The notes beneath the pieces are model-generated. The model searched no databases. It was not told where the DNA came from and saw only the letters and a list, made by a program, of their open reading frames with translations. The translations under genes and the position numbers were made by a program. A DNA stretch of 64,000 nucleotides from CAIWHR01 sp963734575 (GTDB lineage: Bacteria; Pseudomonadota; Gammaproteobacteria; Burkholderiales; Casimicrobiaceae). The stretch covers positions 62,001 to 126,000 of the forward strand of contig CAVTHT010000006.1 in assembly GCA_963734575.1 (NCBI GenBank), given 5' to 3'. Position 1 is the stretch's first letter, and the number at the start of each line of letters is the position of its first letter. Shown here piece by piece: positions 37,599 through 46,620 of the stretch.

Positions 37599-39149
37599 CT
37601 ACTCCATGGGCGCCGCGGCAGGCCCGGCCTTCGCAGCGCCGCGACGGCGACGCAGCAGCAGCACCAGCGGCAGCATCAGCACGAAGCTCCACGCGGTCAG
37701 CTTGAACACGTCGAGCATCGCGCTCATCTGCGCCTGCCGTGCGATCTGCTGCGCGACGAGCGCCATGGCGCGCGGGTCGCGTGGCGTCAGGTGCAACGGG
37801 CGCAGATATTCGATAAGTGCATGGCTGAACGGCGTGATGTTCGCGCCGAGCTCGTTCCAGATCACCTGCGCCTCGCGCGCCAGCAGCGTGGTCACGATCG
37901 AGATGCCAACCGCAGCACCGATGGTGCGCACGAGGCTGTAGATCCCCGCGGCCTCCGCCATGCGCGAGCGATCGAGCGTGGCGTACGCGATCGTCGACAG
38001 CGGGACGAAGATCAGCCCGAGCCCGAAGCCCTGCAGCAGCGCCGGCCAGATGATCCAGAAGTTGTTCACGTCGAGGGAGTAGAACGTCATCGCATACGAG
38101 CCGATCGCGCTGACGATCATGCCGGCGGCGACCAGCAGGCGCGGATCGACGCGGTTCACCAGCCGTCCGACGATGAACATGCTGATCGCCGTGGCGATGC
38201 CGCGCGGCGCCATCACGAGTCCCGTGGTGACGGTCGGATAGCCGAGCAGGCCCTCGAGCAGGATCGGCTGGACCACGAGTCCACCGAACATGCCGAGGCC
38301 GAGCGCCAGCATGACGAGGCACGCCATGCCGAAGTTGCGGTCGCGGAAGACGCGGATGTCGAAGAGCGCGCGGGGACCGCGCCGGACGCTCCACCACGCG
38401 AAGCCCGCCACCCCGGCGACGCCCAGCGCGGTGGCAATTCTGATGTCGTTCGCGCTGAACCAGTCCTGCGAGTTGCCGCGGTCGAACATGTACTGCAGGC
38501 CCGCGATGCCCGTGCCGAGCAGCACCATGCCGGTCCAGTCCATGCGCCGCTCCTTGCGCGGCGTGTCGGGGATGTACTGCGAGGCGAGGAACAGCGACAA
38601 CGCGCCGATCGGCACGTTGATGTAGAACGTCCAGCGCCAGCTCGCGACGTCCGTGAGCCAGCCGCCGAGCGTGGGGCCGAGCACCGGACCCACCATGACC
38701 CCGAGCCCCCAGATCGCCATCGCGCTGCCGCGCTCCTCGAGCGGATAGGCGTCGGCCATGATCGCCTGCGACAGCGGCACCAGCGCCGCGCCGAACACGC
38801 CTTGCAGCAGGCGAAACGCAACCATCTCGCCGACGCTCTGCGAGATGCCGCACAGCGCCGAGGCGAGCACGAACCCGGCGATGCTCACGAGGAGGTAGCG
38901 CTTGCGCCCCCACACGTCGGAGAAGTAGCCGGTCAACGGCATGAAGATGCCCGAGGCCACGAGATAGCTCGTGAGCACCCAGCTGATCTGGTCGGTCGTG
39001 GCACCGAGCTGCCCCTGCATGTGCGGCAGCGCGACGTTCACGATCGTCGTGTCGAGGACCTGGATCAGCGTCGCCGACATCACGGCGAAGGTGATGAGCA
39101 GGCGATCGCCCTTGCTGGGCAGCGCGCTCACCGGACTACCTCCACCCAT
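37599..39149 (-). CDS. emrB: EmrB/QacA-type DHA2 multidrug efflux MFS transporter
   Basis: 516 residues, fourteen helices. Motif D1 reads LDTTIVNVALPHMQGQL, motif A GYFSDVWGRKRYLLV, motif C GLGVMVGPVLGPTLGGW and SWRWTFYINVPIGALSLF; the C-terminal hydrophilic part (ALIEYLRPLHLTPRDPRAMA) is as in EmrB. It is the third gene of an emrA-usp-emrB operon with three bases between stop and start. With EmrA it would pump hydrophobic toxicants across the periplasm through an outer membrane channel encoded elsewhere. Confidence 0.92.
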   Translation of the reverse strand: MGGGSPVSALPSKGDRLLITFAVMSATLIQVLDTTIVNVALPHMQGQLGATTDQISWVLTSYLVASGIFMPLTGYFSDVWGRKRYLLVSIAGFVLASALCGISQSVGEMVAFRLLQGVFGAALVPLSQAIMADAYPLEERGSAMAIWGLGVMVGPVLGPTLGGWLTDVASWRWTFYINVPIGALSLFLASQYIPDTPRKERRMDWTGMVLLGTGIAGLQYMFDRGNSQDWFSANDIRIATALGVAGVAGFAWWSVRRGPRALFDIRVFRDRNFGMACLVMLALGLGMFGGLVVQPILLEGLLGYPTVTTGLVMAPRGIATAISMFIVGRLVNRVDPRLLVAAGMIVSAIGSYAMTFYSLDVNNFWIIWPALLQGFGLGLIFVPLSTIAYATLDRSRMAEAAGIYSLVRTIGAAVGISIVTTLLAREAQVIWNELGANITPFSHALIEYLRPLHLTPRDPRAMALVAQQIARQAQMSAMLDVFKLTAWSFVLMLPLVLLLRRRRGAAKAGPAAAPME

Positions 39150-39152
39150 GCG

Positions 39153-39593
39153 TCACCCGCCGGGCGGCGGCGCGATCGCCGCCAGGATGCTGCAGTTCGT
39201 CCGGTCGATCAGGGTCTCCTCCCCGGAGTCGCTCCACCAGCGCGCGAGCCGGCCGCGATGACGGTGCCCGACGACGATCAGGTCCGCGCCGATGCGCCGC
39301 GCGACGTCCGGGATATGGTCGAGGGGATTCCCGTACACGAGGTGCCCGTGCGCGACCAGACCGCGCTCCTCGAGCCACGCCACGCCGTCGTGCAGGATGC
39401 GCTCGGCGACGTCGTGGTCGCACTGGAAAAGTGCGGGCGTGACGCCCTCGGGTATGGCGCTGTCGAGCCCGCTGCGACAGATCGCGAGGAGATGGGTCTC
39501 GGCGCCCATGCACACCGCGACATCGGCGCCCTGACGCAGGGCGTTGCGCCCTTCGGCGGTGCCGTCGTAGCAGAGCAGGATGCGCCGGTACAT
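39153..39593 (-). CDS. Universal stress protein (UspA family) inside the efflux operon
   Basis: 146 residues, a single Usp domain: MYRRILLCYDGTAEGRNALR at the first strand and helix, and GADLIVVGHRHRGRLARWW at strand 4. The ATP-binding loop G-x2-G-x9-G-S/T is only partly kept. It sits four bases after emrA and three bases before emrB, so all three are cotranscribed and probably coupled. Linking a stress or nucleotide-sensing protein to the pump is an inference from position. Confidence 0.9.
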   Translation of the reverse strand: MYRRILLCYDGTAEGRNALRQGADVAVCMGAETHLLAICRSGLDSAIPEGVTPALFQCDHDVAERILHDGVAWLEERGLVAHGHLVYGNPLDHIPDVARRIGADLIVVGHRHRGRLARWWSDSGEETLIDRTNCSILAAIAPPPGG

Positions 39594-39597
39594 GGCG

Positions 39598-40644
39598 TCA
39601 CGACCCGGCTTCGGGCGCGCGCACCTCGACGCCTGCCGTGGTACCGATGCGCAACGGTCGCGCCGGATCAGGATCGGTGATGCGGATGCGCACCGGTACG
39701 CGCTGCGTGACCTTCACCCAGTTGCCCGTCGCGTTCTGCGGCGGCAGGAGGGAGAACGCGGTGCCCGCGCCGCCGCTGACGCTCTCGACGACGCCATGGA
39801 AGGGGTGATCGGGATACATGTCGACGGTGACCTCGACCGACTGGCCCTGCCGGATGCGCTTCAGCTCCGTCTCCTTGAAGTTGGCATCGACCCAGTATTC
39901 CTGGTTGCCGATCACCACGAAGAGCGGCGTGCCGGGTTGCACGGTGTTGCCCGGCTGCAGGCTCAGGTTGGCGATCGTGCCCGCAGCGGTTGCGACGACG
40001 TGCGTGTGCTCGAGATCGAGGCGCGCCTGCTCCACGGCGGCCATTGCGGCGCGCACGGCGGCGTTCTCCTCGCCGGTCTTGCCGAGAGCGCTCTTCGCCT
40101 GCTGGACCGCGGCCTCGGCGGCGCGCACGGCAGCCTCCGCGGTCTGCACCTGCGTGCGCGCGGTCTCGCCACCCTGCTTCGAAAGGAAGCCGCTCGCGAC
40201 GAGCTGCCGCGTACGCCAGTCGTTGGACTGCGCGTTGCGCAACTCTGCCTGCCGTTGCGCGAGCTGCGCCTCCGACTGTGCCACGGCCGCGGACTCCTCG
40301 AGCGTGCCCTGGCGCGCGAGATCGAGCTGCGCCTCGGCCTTCTCCAGCGCGACGCGGAACGGGCGCGGATCGATGTCGAACAGCGCGTCGCCCGGGTTCA
40401 CGCGCTGGTTGTCCCGGACATGTACCGCAGTCACCACGCCCGACACCTGCGCGGCGACCTCGACGGTGTTCGCATTGACGTACGCGTTGTCGGTGCCCAC
40501 GAAGAGCCGGCTGTGACGCCAGTAGCCCAGGCCGAAGAAGACGGCGGCCGCCAGCACCGCGATCGCGAGCGTCCACTTGACGAGCTTGCGCCGGGATAAC
40601 GGGGGCCGGCCCGTAGCGATCGGAGGCGTGTCGAGAGTGTCCAT
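39598..40644 (-). CDS. emrA: EmrA/HlyD-type periplasmic adaptor
   Basis: 348 residues from the ATG at 40644. One membrane anchor (residues ~25-47) precedes the biotinyl-lipoyl half-motif (VFVGTDNAYVNANTVEVAAQ, VSGVVTAVHVRDNQRVNPGD), a long alpha-hairpin with heptads (EKAEAQLDLARQGTLEESAA), the second half-motif (TAAGTIANLSLQPGNTVQPG) and a beta-barrel (GNQEYWVDANFKETEL). This is the standard membrane fusion protein of EmrAB pumps. It is the first gene of the operon. Confidence 0.93.
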   Translation of the reverse strand: MDTLDTPPIATGRPPLSRRKLVKWTLAIAVLAAAVFFGLGYWRHSRLFVGTDNAYVNANTVEVAAQVSGVVTAVHVRDNQRVNPGDALFDIDPRPFRVALEKAEAQLDLARQGTLEESAAVAQSEAQLAQRQAELRNAQSNDWRTRQLVASGFLSKQGGETARTQVQTAEAAVRAAEAAVQQAKSALGKTGEENAAVRAAMAAVEQARLDLEHTHVVATAAGTIANLSLQPGNTVQPGTPLFVVIGNQEYWVDANFKETELKRIRQGQSVEVTVDMYPDHPFHGVVESVSGGAGTAFSLLPPQNATGNWVKVTQRVPVRIRITDPDPARPLRIGTTAGVEVRAPEAGS

Positions 40645-40977
40645 CGAAGAATTTACCGGGCGGAGCGCACGTCGTTGCACGCGGCGCGCCGCCGCATGCA
40701 TCCGGAGGGCCAGGCAACACCCGGTGCGGCCGGCCACCAGGCACGAACGGCGCAGCATGCGACTCCTCGTGCGCGCACGCCATTGCCAGCACGAAACGTG
40801 CCGCCGGAACGCCAGCAGCGGCCGTGGCATCTGCCGTCACGGTGCGTGAATCCACGCGCTCCGGCGGACGACGGACGGCGGGCGCTTTAGCGGCGCTGCG
40901 CGTGCGCGCGTTCCCCCGGCGATAATCGAGGCTCAGCTCGCCTGCGAAGTGAGCCGCGAGGCACCCGAGGAGATGGC
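40645..40977. other. Intergenic region between divergent emrA and folE
   Basis: No convincing gene on either strand. It must hold the promoters for the efflux operon and folE. A GAGGAG ribosome site for folE lies at about 40968-40973. I see no clear operator palindrome and no MarR-type regulator gene alongside. Confidence 0.5.
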
Positions 40978-41553
40978 ATGCACGAACCGAACCTGAAGCG
41001 CATCGAGACGCTCGTCCGCGAGATCCTCGTGGAGATCGGCGAGGACCCGGACCGCGAGGGCCTGCTCAAGACGCCCGACCGCGTCGCCAAGGCGCTGACG
41101 TTCCTGACGTCGGGCTACCGCACCGACCCGCGCATCGTCATCAACGATGCGATCTTCACGCAGGAGACCAACAGCATGGTCATCGTGAAGAACATCGAGG
41201 TGTACAGCATGTGCGAGCACCACATGCTGCCGTTCTTCGGCCGCTGCCACATCGGCTACATCCCGACGGGCAAGGTGTTCGGCGTCTCCAAGCTCGCGCG
41301 CCTCGTCGATCTCTATGCGCGGCGTCTGCAGCTCCAGGAGCGGCTGACGGAGCAGATCTCGAGCGTGCTCATGCAGGAGATCGGCGCGAAGGGCGTCGGC
41401 GTGATGATCGAGGCGCGCCACCTGTGCATGATGATGCGCGGGGTCGAGAAGCAGAACTCCGTGATGATCACGTCGTCGGTGCTCGGCACGTTCCGCGAGT
41501 CGCAGGCGACGCGCGAGGAGTTCCTCGCCCTCATCGGACAGCGCGCCACCTGA
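40978..41553 (+). CDS. folE: GTP cyclohydrolase I
   Basis: 191 residues, normal for FolE. Zinc ligands are Cys79 and His82 (MCEHHMLPFFG) and Cys150 (RHLCMMMRG). The GTP-binding region GVSKLARLVDLYARRLQLQE and terminal TSSVLGTFRES are conserved. It makes 7,8-dihydroneopterin triphosphate, the first step of folate (and in many bacteria queuosine) synthesis. The stop overlaps the next start (TGATG), so expression with the aminotransferase is coupled. Confidence 0.97.
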   Translation: MHEPNLKRIETLVREILVEIGEDPDREGLLKTPDRVAKALTFLTSGYRTDPRIVINDAIFTQETNSMVIVKNIEVYSMCEHHMLPFFGRCHIGYIPTGKVFGVSKLARLVDLYARRLQLQERLTEQISSVLMQEIGAKGVGVMIEARHLCMMMRGVEKQNSVMITSSVLGTFRESQATREEFLALIGQRAT

Positions 41554-42728
41554 TGCCCGATCACGGGACGGCTGCGGCCCTGCCCGGTCTGCGCTCGAAG
41601 CTGCCGGCGACCGGCACGACCATCTTCACGGTCATGTCGGCGCTGGCGCAGCAGCACGGCGCCGTGAATCTCGGGCAGGGCTTTCCGGATTATCCGATCG
41701 ATCCGGCGCTGATCGACCTCGTCACGGAGGCCATGCGGGCCGGGCACAACCAGTACCCGCTCATGCCGGGCGTGATGGCGCTGCGCGAAGCGATCGCGGC
41801 CAAGGTCGCACGTCTCTACGGGCGCGACTACGACCCCGAGCACGAGATCACCGTGACGACGGGCGCCACGCAGGCGATCTTCACCGCGGTGCTCGCCCTC
41901 GCCCACCCGGGCGACGAGGTGATCGTGTTCGAGCCCGCCTACGACAGCTACGTGCCGGCCGTGCGCCTCGCCGGCGCGACACCCGTGACGCTGCCGCTCA
42001 CGGTGCCGGGCTACCGCATCGACTGGCCGGCCGTGCGTGCGGCAATCACGCCGCGGACGCGGATGATCATCGTCAACGCGCCCAACAATCCCGGCACGAG
42101 CGTGCTCGCCGCCGCCGACCTCGTGCAGCTGGCGGAGCTCGTGCGCGACACGCCGATCGTCGTGCTGAGCGACGAGGTGTACGAGCACATGGTGTACGAC
42201 GGCGTGCCGCACCAGAGCGTCGCGCGCTCCGCCGGGCTGGCCGCCCGCAGCGTTGTCGTGGGCTCGTTCGGCAAGACGTTCCACGCCACCGGCTGGAAGG
42301 TCGGCTATGCGCTCGCCCCGCGCGAGCTGACCGCGGAGATCCGGAGGGTGCACCAGTTCATGGTCTTCACGGTGAACAGCGCCGTGCAGCACGGCCTTGC
42401 GGCATTCCTCCGCGACCCCGGCCGCTACGAAACGCTGCCCGCCTTCTTCCAGCGCAAGCGCGAGCTGATGCGCGAGGTGCTCGCGACCACGCCGCTCGAG
42501 GTCCTGCCCTGCGCCGGCAGCTACTTCCTGCTCGCCCGGTACGACCGGGTTTCCGACGAGCCGGCGGCGGCCTTCGCCCAGCGCCTCGTCCGCGAGCTGG
42601 GTGTCGCCACCATCCCGCTCTCCGCGTTCTATCAGGACGCCCGCGACGACCGGGTGATCCGCTTCTGCTTCGCCAAGCGCGAGGAGACCCTGCTGGCCGC
42701 CGGGGAACGGCTGCGGCGCCTGCGATGA
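41553..42728 (+). CDS. PLP-dependent class I/II aminotransferase, methionine aminotransferase-like (YbdL)
   Basis: 391 residues, fold type I. Schiff-base Lys241 in GSFGKTFHATGWKVGY; NAPNNPGT and SDEVYEHMVYDG hold the cofactor; VNLGQGFPDYPID at the N-terminus is typical of the kynurenine/methionine aminotransferase subgroup. It would transaminate methionine or aromatic amino acids with a 2-oxo acid. Overlaps folE by one base (TGATG). The pairing has no obvious pathway logic; shared expression is the simplest reading. Confidence 0.9.
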   Translation: MPDHGTAAALPGLRSKLPATGTTIFTVMSALAQQHGAVNLGQGFPDYPIDPALIDLVTEAMRAGHNQYPLMPGVMALREAIAAKVARLYGRDYDPEHEITVTTGATQAIFTAVLALAHPGDEVIVFEPAYDSYVPAVRLAGATPVTLPLTVPGYRIDWPAVRAAITPRTRMIIVNAPNNPGTSVLAAADLVQLAELVRDTPIVVLSDEVYEHMVYDGVPHQSVARSAGLAARSVVVGSFGKTFHATGWKVGYALAPRELTAEIRRVHQFMVFTVNSAVQHGLAAFLRDPGRYETLPAFFQRKRELMREVLATTPLEVLPCAGSYFLLARYDRVSDEPAAAFAQRLVRELGVATIPLSAFYQDARDDRVIRFCFAKREETLLAAGERLRRLR

Positions 42729-42828
42729 AGGTGTAGGTGTCCGGCCTACAGAACGTTTCCTCACCGTGGAACTTCTGGGCGTGGCGCAGTCAAATACCCG
42801 TTCCCACTTTTCAAACGTCTCCCACCTG

Positions 42829-43213
42829 ATGACCCACGCCTCGTTGCTCCTCGTCCGCCGCACCCTTGCCAGCCTTGCGCTCGCCTCCGCCCTCGTCGCC
42901 TCGAGCGCCCAGGCCACGCCGGATGCCCGCGCCAGCTGCCGAGATCGACCAGCTGCTCGGCAGCATCGCGAGCTCCGGCTGCACCTTCGTGCGCAGCGGC
43001 AAGGAATACGACGGCGCGTCGGCCCGGCGCCATCTCGAGTTCAAGCTCGGCTTCGTGCGCTCGCGCATCGAAACCGCCGACCAGTTCGTGCGCGACCTCG
43101 CGAGCGCGAGCTCGACCACGGGTGAGGCCTATCACGTGCGCTGCGGCGCCGCGGACAGCACCGCGGGCGCCTGGCTCGAAGCCCGGCTGAAGGCCATTCG
43201 CGGCCAGCACTGA
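42829..43213 (+). CDS. DUF5329 family exported protein (one frameshift near 42930)
   Basis: The ATG at 42829 begins a signal peptide (LLLVRRTLASLALASALVAS). The frame slips near 42930 in GATGCCCGCGCC; removing one base continues into PAAEIDQLLGSIASSGCTFV, RHLEFKLGFVRSRIETADQF and ASASSTTGEAYHVRCG, the DUF5329 pattern with two conserved cysteines. About 127 residues if repaired. A small periplasmic helical protein; function unknown. Confidence 0.78.
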
Positions 43214-43379
43214 CCGAAGTCCCCGCGCGCGGACGCACCGCGCGCTCCGAACGGCAGGCTGCAACGGCCTGCCCGGGCGTTCAGGCCGCCGCCGTATGGG
43301 CGGCCTGAACCTCGCGCCCGTCGCACGAGTCCATTCCGGCGTGTCGCCCGGCCCCCGTCGGGCATCGAGGAGCCATGCC

Positions 43380-43703
43380 ATGCAGGTCCAGCTCAATCCC
43401 GGCAATCACACGGCAACCCGCGAGTCGCTCGGCGCACGCGTGGAAACGGTCGTGACCGACGCCATCGGCCGCTTCGCCGAGCAGGTCACCCGGGTCGAGG
43501 TGTACGTCAGCGACGACAGCGGCGAGAAGAACGGCGCCAACGATAAACGCTGCACGATGGAGGCGCGCGTCGCCGGCCTGCAGCCGGTCGCGGTGACGCA
43601 CCACGCGCCGACGCTGCGCGAGGCGCTCGCCGGCGCGGCGGAGAAGCTCGAGCGCGCGCTCGATCACGCGCTGGGCCGGCTCGAGGATCGCCGCGCGGGC
43701 TGA
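43380..43703 (+). CDS. HPF/RaiA-like ribosome-associated protein
   Basis: 107 residues. The fold pattern beta-alpha-beta-beta-beta-alpha of hibernation factors is visible: MQVQLNPGNHTATRESLGAR, VTRVEVYVSDDSGEKNGAND, RCTMEARVAGLQPVAVTHHA and a long C-terminal helix (LREALAGAAEKLERALDHAL). It belongs to the short HPF-like branch common in beta- and gammaproteobacteria, lacking the dimerisation tail of long HPF. It is not next to rpoN or ptsN, so it is probably an accessory paralogue. Confidence 0.8.
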   Translation: MQVQLNPGNHTATRESLGARVETVVTDAIGRFAEQVTRVEVYVSDDSGEKNGANDKRCTMEARVAGLQPVAVTHHAPTLREALAGAAEKLERALDHALGRLEDRRAG

Positions 43704-43798
43704 GCCCGTCCGGCACGCTCGCGAGAGCGGTCACGCGCGCGGCCACGCGCCGGCCGCAGCCGGTTGGTATGGGCACCGCTGCGCGCCCTGCGGCGGGG

Positions 43799-43954
43799 CT
43801 AGCGGCCGCGCACGAAGTAGATCGCGGCGACCACCACGATGATCACGATCACGGCCAGGGCCAGGGTTCGGGTTTTGGGTCGATCGGCCGATGCAGGGCG
43901 ATCGTAGACTCCGACCGTCTTGCGATTCTCCGGCGGAGGGGTGTTGTCCTGCAT
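43799..43954 (-). CDS. Small membrane protein, 51 residues
   Basis: A polar N-terminus (DNTPPPENRKTVGVYDRPAS) and one C-terminal helix (LALAVIVIIVVVAAIYFV) ending in RGR, the look of a tail-anchored or single-pass peptide. The ATG at 43954 has AGGTCC just upstream. It lies downstream of the stress-protein terminator, so it likely has its own promoter. No family recognised. Confidence 0.6.
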   Translation of the reverse strand: MQDNTPPPENRKTVGVYDRPASADRPKTRTLALAVIVIIVVVAAIYFVRGR

Positions 43955-43968
43955 GTGGACCTCGCTTG

Positions 43969-44005
43969 AAAAAAAGGCGGGCGGGCCATGCCGGCCCGCA
44001 CCGCC
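43969..44005 (-). terminator. Rho-independent terminator
   Basis: On the minus strand, an extended GC stem (GCGGGCC, loop GGCAT, GGCCCGC, with outer GGCG/CGCC pairs) is followed by seven T. It lies 20 bases past the stop of the gene at 44026-45321. Confidence 0.85.
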
Positions 44006-44025
44006 ATCGCTGCACCGTTCGCCGG

Positions 44026-45321
44026 TTACTTCCCGTCGCGGTCGGAATCGCCGGGCGTCGCGCGCTCGATCGCGTCGCTCATGCGTTGCCAGCCGCGCCG
44101 CGCGGCGTTCTTGAAGCGCGTCCACTCGCGGCCGGGGTTGTTGCGTTCCCAGTCACGCTGCAGATCCGGCTCGACGTCGTCCCAGCTGCGTCCGCGATAG
44201 GTGTTCGCGCTGTCGAAGCCGTGCCGATACGCCGGGGCGTAGTCGTCGAACGTGCCGCCGCGACCCGCATAGTTCGTCTCGTAGTCGCTGCGGAAGTCCT
44301 GCTCGTACGCATCCCATTCCGCCGACGTGCGCGGCCGCGATCCGGACATGCCGGTGTCGAGCCCGCCGGGGCCGGCATAGCTGCCCGATCCCATGCGTTC
44401 CGACGCGCCCATGCCGGTATTGCCCGTCGCGGACGACGCGCTGAGTTGCGACTCGCCCGTGCCGCGGCCGGAATAGCCCGCGCCCGACGTGCCCATCCCC
44501 GCCGACGTGCCGCGGTCCGACGTGGCGCCGAAGCTCGACGACGATCCAGCGTTGTAGCCCGATGCCGCGTTGCCGCCGCCCGCGCCGCTGCTCATGCCCG
44601 CGGACGAGCCCATCGACGAAGCGCCCATGCCGGCGGCCGAGGCCGCGTACGTGCCCGTGCCGCCGGTCTGTTCGTACATGCGCGTCGTGCCCGTGCCGGC
44701 GCCGCCGCTCGCCTGCCAGCGCGTGCGCTCGCGATCGATCTCGTCGGCCGAATACGGTTGCGCGGCATGGTCGAAGCCGCTCCAGCCGCTTTGTCGCCAC
44801 GTCTCCGCGCGGCGCTCGATGTCGACTGCGCCGTGACGCCGCATGATGTCCGCGGCTTCCGAGGCACGCGATTCGTCGGCACGCACCGTGACCAGCGCGC
44901 CGCCGCGGCGAACGGATTCGGCGTAGTACTGCGCGTCGGTTTCGGACACGCCGAGATCGGTGAGGCCGCCGATGAGGCCGCCCGCCACCGCGCCAACGCC
45001 GGCGCCCGTGAGCGCAGCGACGATCGGGCCTGCAGCGATGATCGGGCCGATGCCCGGGATCGCGAGTCCCATGAGACTCGCCGCGAGACCGGCGGCGCCG
45101 CCGACGACCCCGCCCGTCACGGCGCCGGTGGCCGCACCGCTCGTATCGGCATCGGCGCGCGTCGTCGCGACGTCGCCCGCCCTGGCTGCTTCGTACCGCC
45201 CGCCGGCGTTGCTCGCGACGATGCTGACGTCGTTGTCCATGAAGCCTTCGTCCTTCAGGTCGCGGACGACGCGCTGTGCCTCGTCGTAGCTGTCGAACGA
45301 GCCAATGACTGTCTTGATCAT
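44026..45321 (-). CDS. General stress protein (GSP17M/YflT-like) with glycine zipper and low-complexity linker
   Basis: 431 residues. The ATG at 45321 follows GGAGGGACC. Residues 1-70 resemble the YflT/GSP17M domain (MIKTVIGSFDSYDEAQRVVR, EGFMDNDVSIVAS). Next is a glycine-zipper membrane-like block (GAVTGGVVGGAAGLAASLMG, GLAIPGIGPIIAAGPIVAAL). A second domain (YYAESVRRGGALVTVRADES) is followed by ~140 residues of Gly/Ser/Met/Ala low complexity, and a C-terminal part with WDAYEQDFRSDYETNYAGRG and RGWQRMSDAIERATPGD. Likely membrane- or envelope-associated in stress; mechanism unknown. Confidence 0.78.
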   Translation of the reverse strand: MIKTVIGSFDSYDEAQRVVRDLKDEGFMDNDVSIVASNAGGRYEAARAGDVATTRADADTSGAATGAVTGGVVGGAAGLAASLMGLAIPGIGPIIAAGPIVAALTGAGVGAVAGGLIGGLTDLGVSETDAQYYAESVRRGGALVTVRADESRASEAADIMRRHGAVDIERRAETWRQSGWSGFDHAAQPYSADEIDRERTRWQASGGAGTGTTRMYEQTGGTGTYAASAAGMGASSMGSSAGMSSGAGGGNAASGYNAGSSSSFGATSDRGTSAGMGTSGAGYSGRGTGESQLSASSATGNTGMGASERMGSGSYAGPGGLDTGMSGSRPRTSAEWDAYEQDFRSDYETNYAGRGGTFDDYAPAYRHGFDSANTYRGRSWDDVEPDLQRDWERNNPGREWTRFKNAARRGWQRMSDAIERATPGDSDRDGK

Positions 45322-45867
45322 GGTCCCTCCAATGGTCTGGTGATGGTTGTTCCTGATGCCCTGTCCGCGACGTGCCGCCGTTGCATGTCCTCGCGAGCTG
45401 GGCCCCGGGGGAGCGCTGAAACGCGCCGGCGCGGCATTCACTCCGAACGGACGCGGCGAAAGCAAAGCAGCACGTTCCATGCCGCCTGCGCGCGCCGCAC
45501 GAGCGCAGCGAGCAAATCGGGCATGGAGGCGGCCCGCGCGTTGGCGTGCATTGCCTGCGCATCGCGCAATGCGCCGTCGGCGGTGCCGCGATGGCATGCA
45601 GCGCGCGCGTACTTTTTTGAGCGTGCTCTCGTGTAGTTTTTACATGCGGAAGCGATGCACGAAATGCGCATGCCATTCCTCGCACGCGTCGTTGTGCATT
45701 TGGCGGCGCAGGGAACCAATCGCGTCGTGGCGGTCAATCGAGAACAACGTCCCCGCCGTCACGCAGGGCTGGCCGTCGTTTTTGCTGCACGCCTGCGAAC
45801 GCTCGACCGTGGCGACGACGCACTTCGCACCACCACGCCGCGTACTGCAGCCCGCATCCAATCTCTC
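45322..45867. other. Intergenic region upstream of the amidoligase operon
   Basis: It lies between divergent genes. I find no coding region with family resemblance on either strand. A relatively AT-rich patch (ACTTTTTTGAG and TAGTTTTTACATG, 45609-45652) stands out in this GC-rich DNA and is the best candidate for promoter or regulatory sequence of the operon starting at 45868. Confidence 0.45.
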
Positions 45868-46620
45868 ATGTTGCCGATCGCCGAACGCCTGCCGGTCCGG
45901 ATCCTGCCCCAGCCGGACGAGACGACGTGCGGACCGACGTGCCTGCACGCCATCTACGATTACTGGGGCGAGCACGAGCCGCTGCAGACGGTGATCGCGC
46001 GTGCGCAACGCTTCGAGCAGGGCGGCACGGTGGCCGTGTTCCTCGCGTGCGATGCGCTGCGCAAGGGCTACGCGGCGACGATCTACACCTACAACCTGAT
46101 GGTGTTCGACCCGACGTGGTTCGGCCGGCCGCGCGTGGATATCGCGCAGCGTCTCGCACTTCAGCGCGAGCACAAGCCCGATCCCCGCCTTGCGGCGGTG
46201 ACGCAGGGTTACCTCGAGTTCCTGGAGCTCGGCGGCCGGCTGCGTCTCATCGACCTGTCGCGCTACTTCATCCGCGGCCTGCTGCGCCACCGGCTGCCGA
46301 TCCTCACGGGCCTTTCGTCCACGCATCTCTATCGGGCCAGCCGCGAATACGGCCCGGACGACACGCCGGACGACGTGCGCGGCTTCCCGGCGGGCCACTT
46401 CATCGTGCTCGCCGGCTACGACTGGGCGCGGCGCAAGGTGCTGGTGGCCGATCCCTACGGGCCCAATCCGTTCAGCCGGACGCAGGAGTACTGGATCAAC
46501 GTCGACCGTGTCGTGAACGCCGTGCTGCTCGGCATCGTCACCCACGACGCGAATCTCCTCGTCATCTCGCCGCCGCGCCGGCCGCGGGCGATGACCGGCC
46601 CGGGAGCATCCGTCCGTTGA
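45868..46620 (+). CDS. C39/papain-like cysteine peptidase of an amidoligase operon
   Basis: 250 residues, no signal peptide. Catalytic residues are visible: Gln15 and Cys21 (LPQPDETTCGPTC), His177 (FPAGHFIVLAGYDW) and Asp195 (VLVADPYGPN). The layout matches the peptidase C39-like proteins found beside RLAN/RimK ligases; in some relatives an acetyltransferase domain is fused, but here it is absent. Cytoplasmic. It could trim or release a peptide made by the two downstream ligases. Its stop overlaps the ligase start (TTGA). The ATG at 45868 is chosen from the position of the conserved core. Confidence 0.83.
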   Translation: MLPIAERLPVRILPQPDETTCGPTCLHAIYDYWGEHEPLQTVIARAQRFEQGGTVAVFLACDALRKGYAATIYTYNLMVFDPTWFGRPRVDIAQRLALQREHKPDPRLAAVTQGYLEFLELGGRLRLIDLSRYFIRGLLRHRLPILTGLSSTHLYRASREYGPDDTPDDVRGFPAGHFIVLAGYDWARRKVLVADPYGPNPFSRTQEYWINVDRVVNAVLLGIVTHDANLLVISPPRRPRAMTGPGASVR

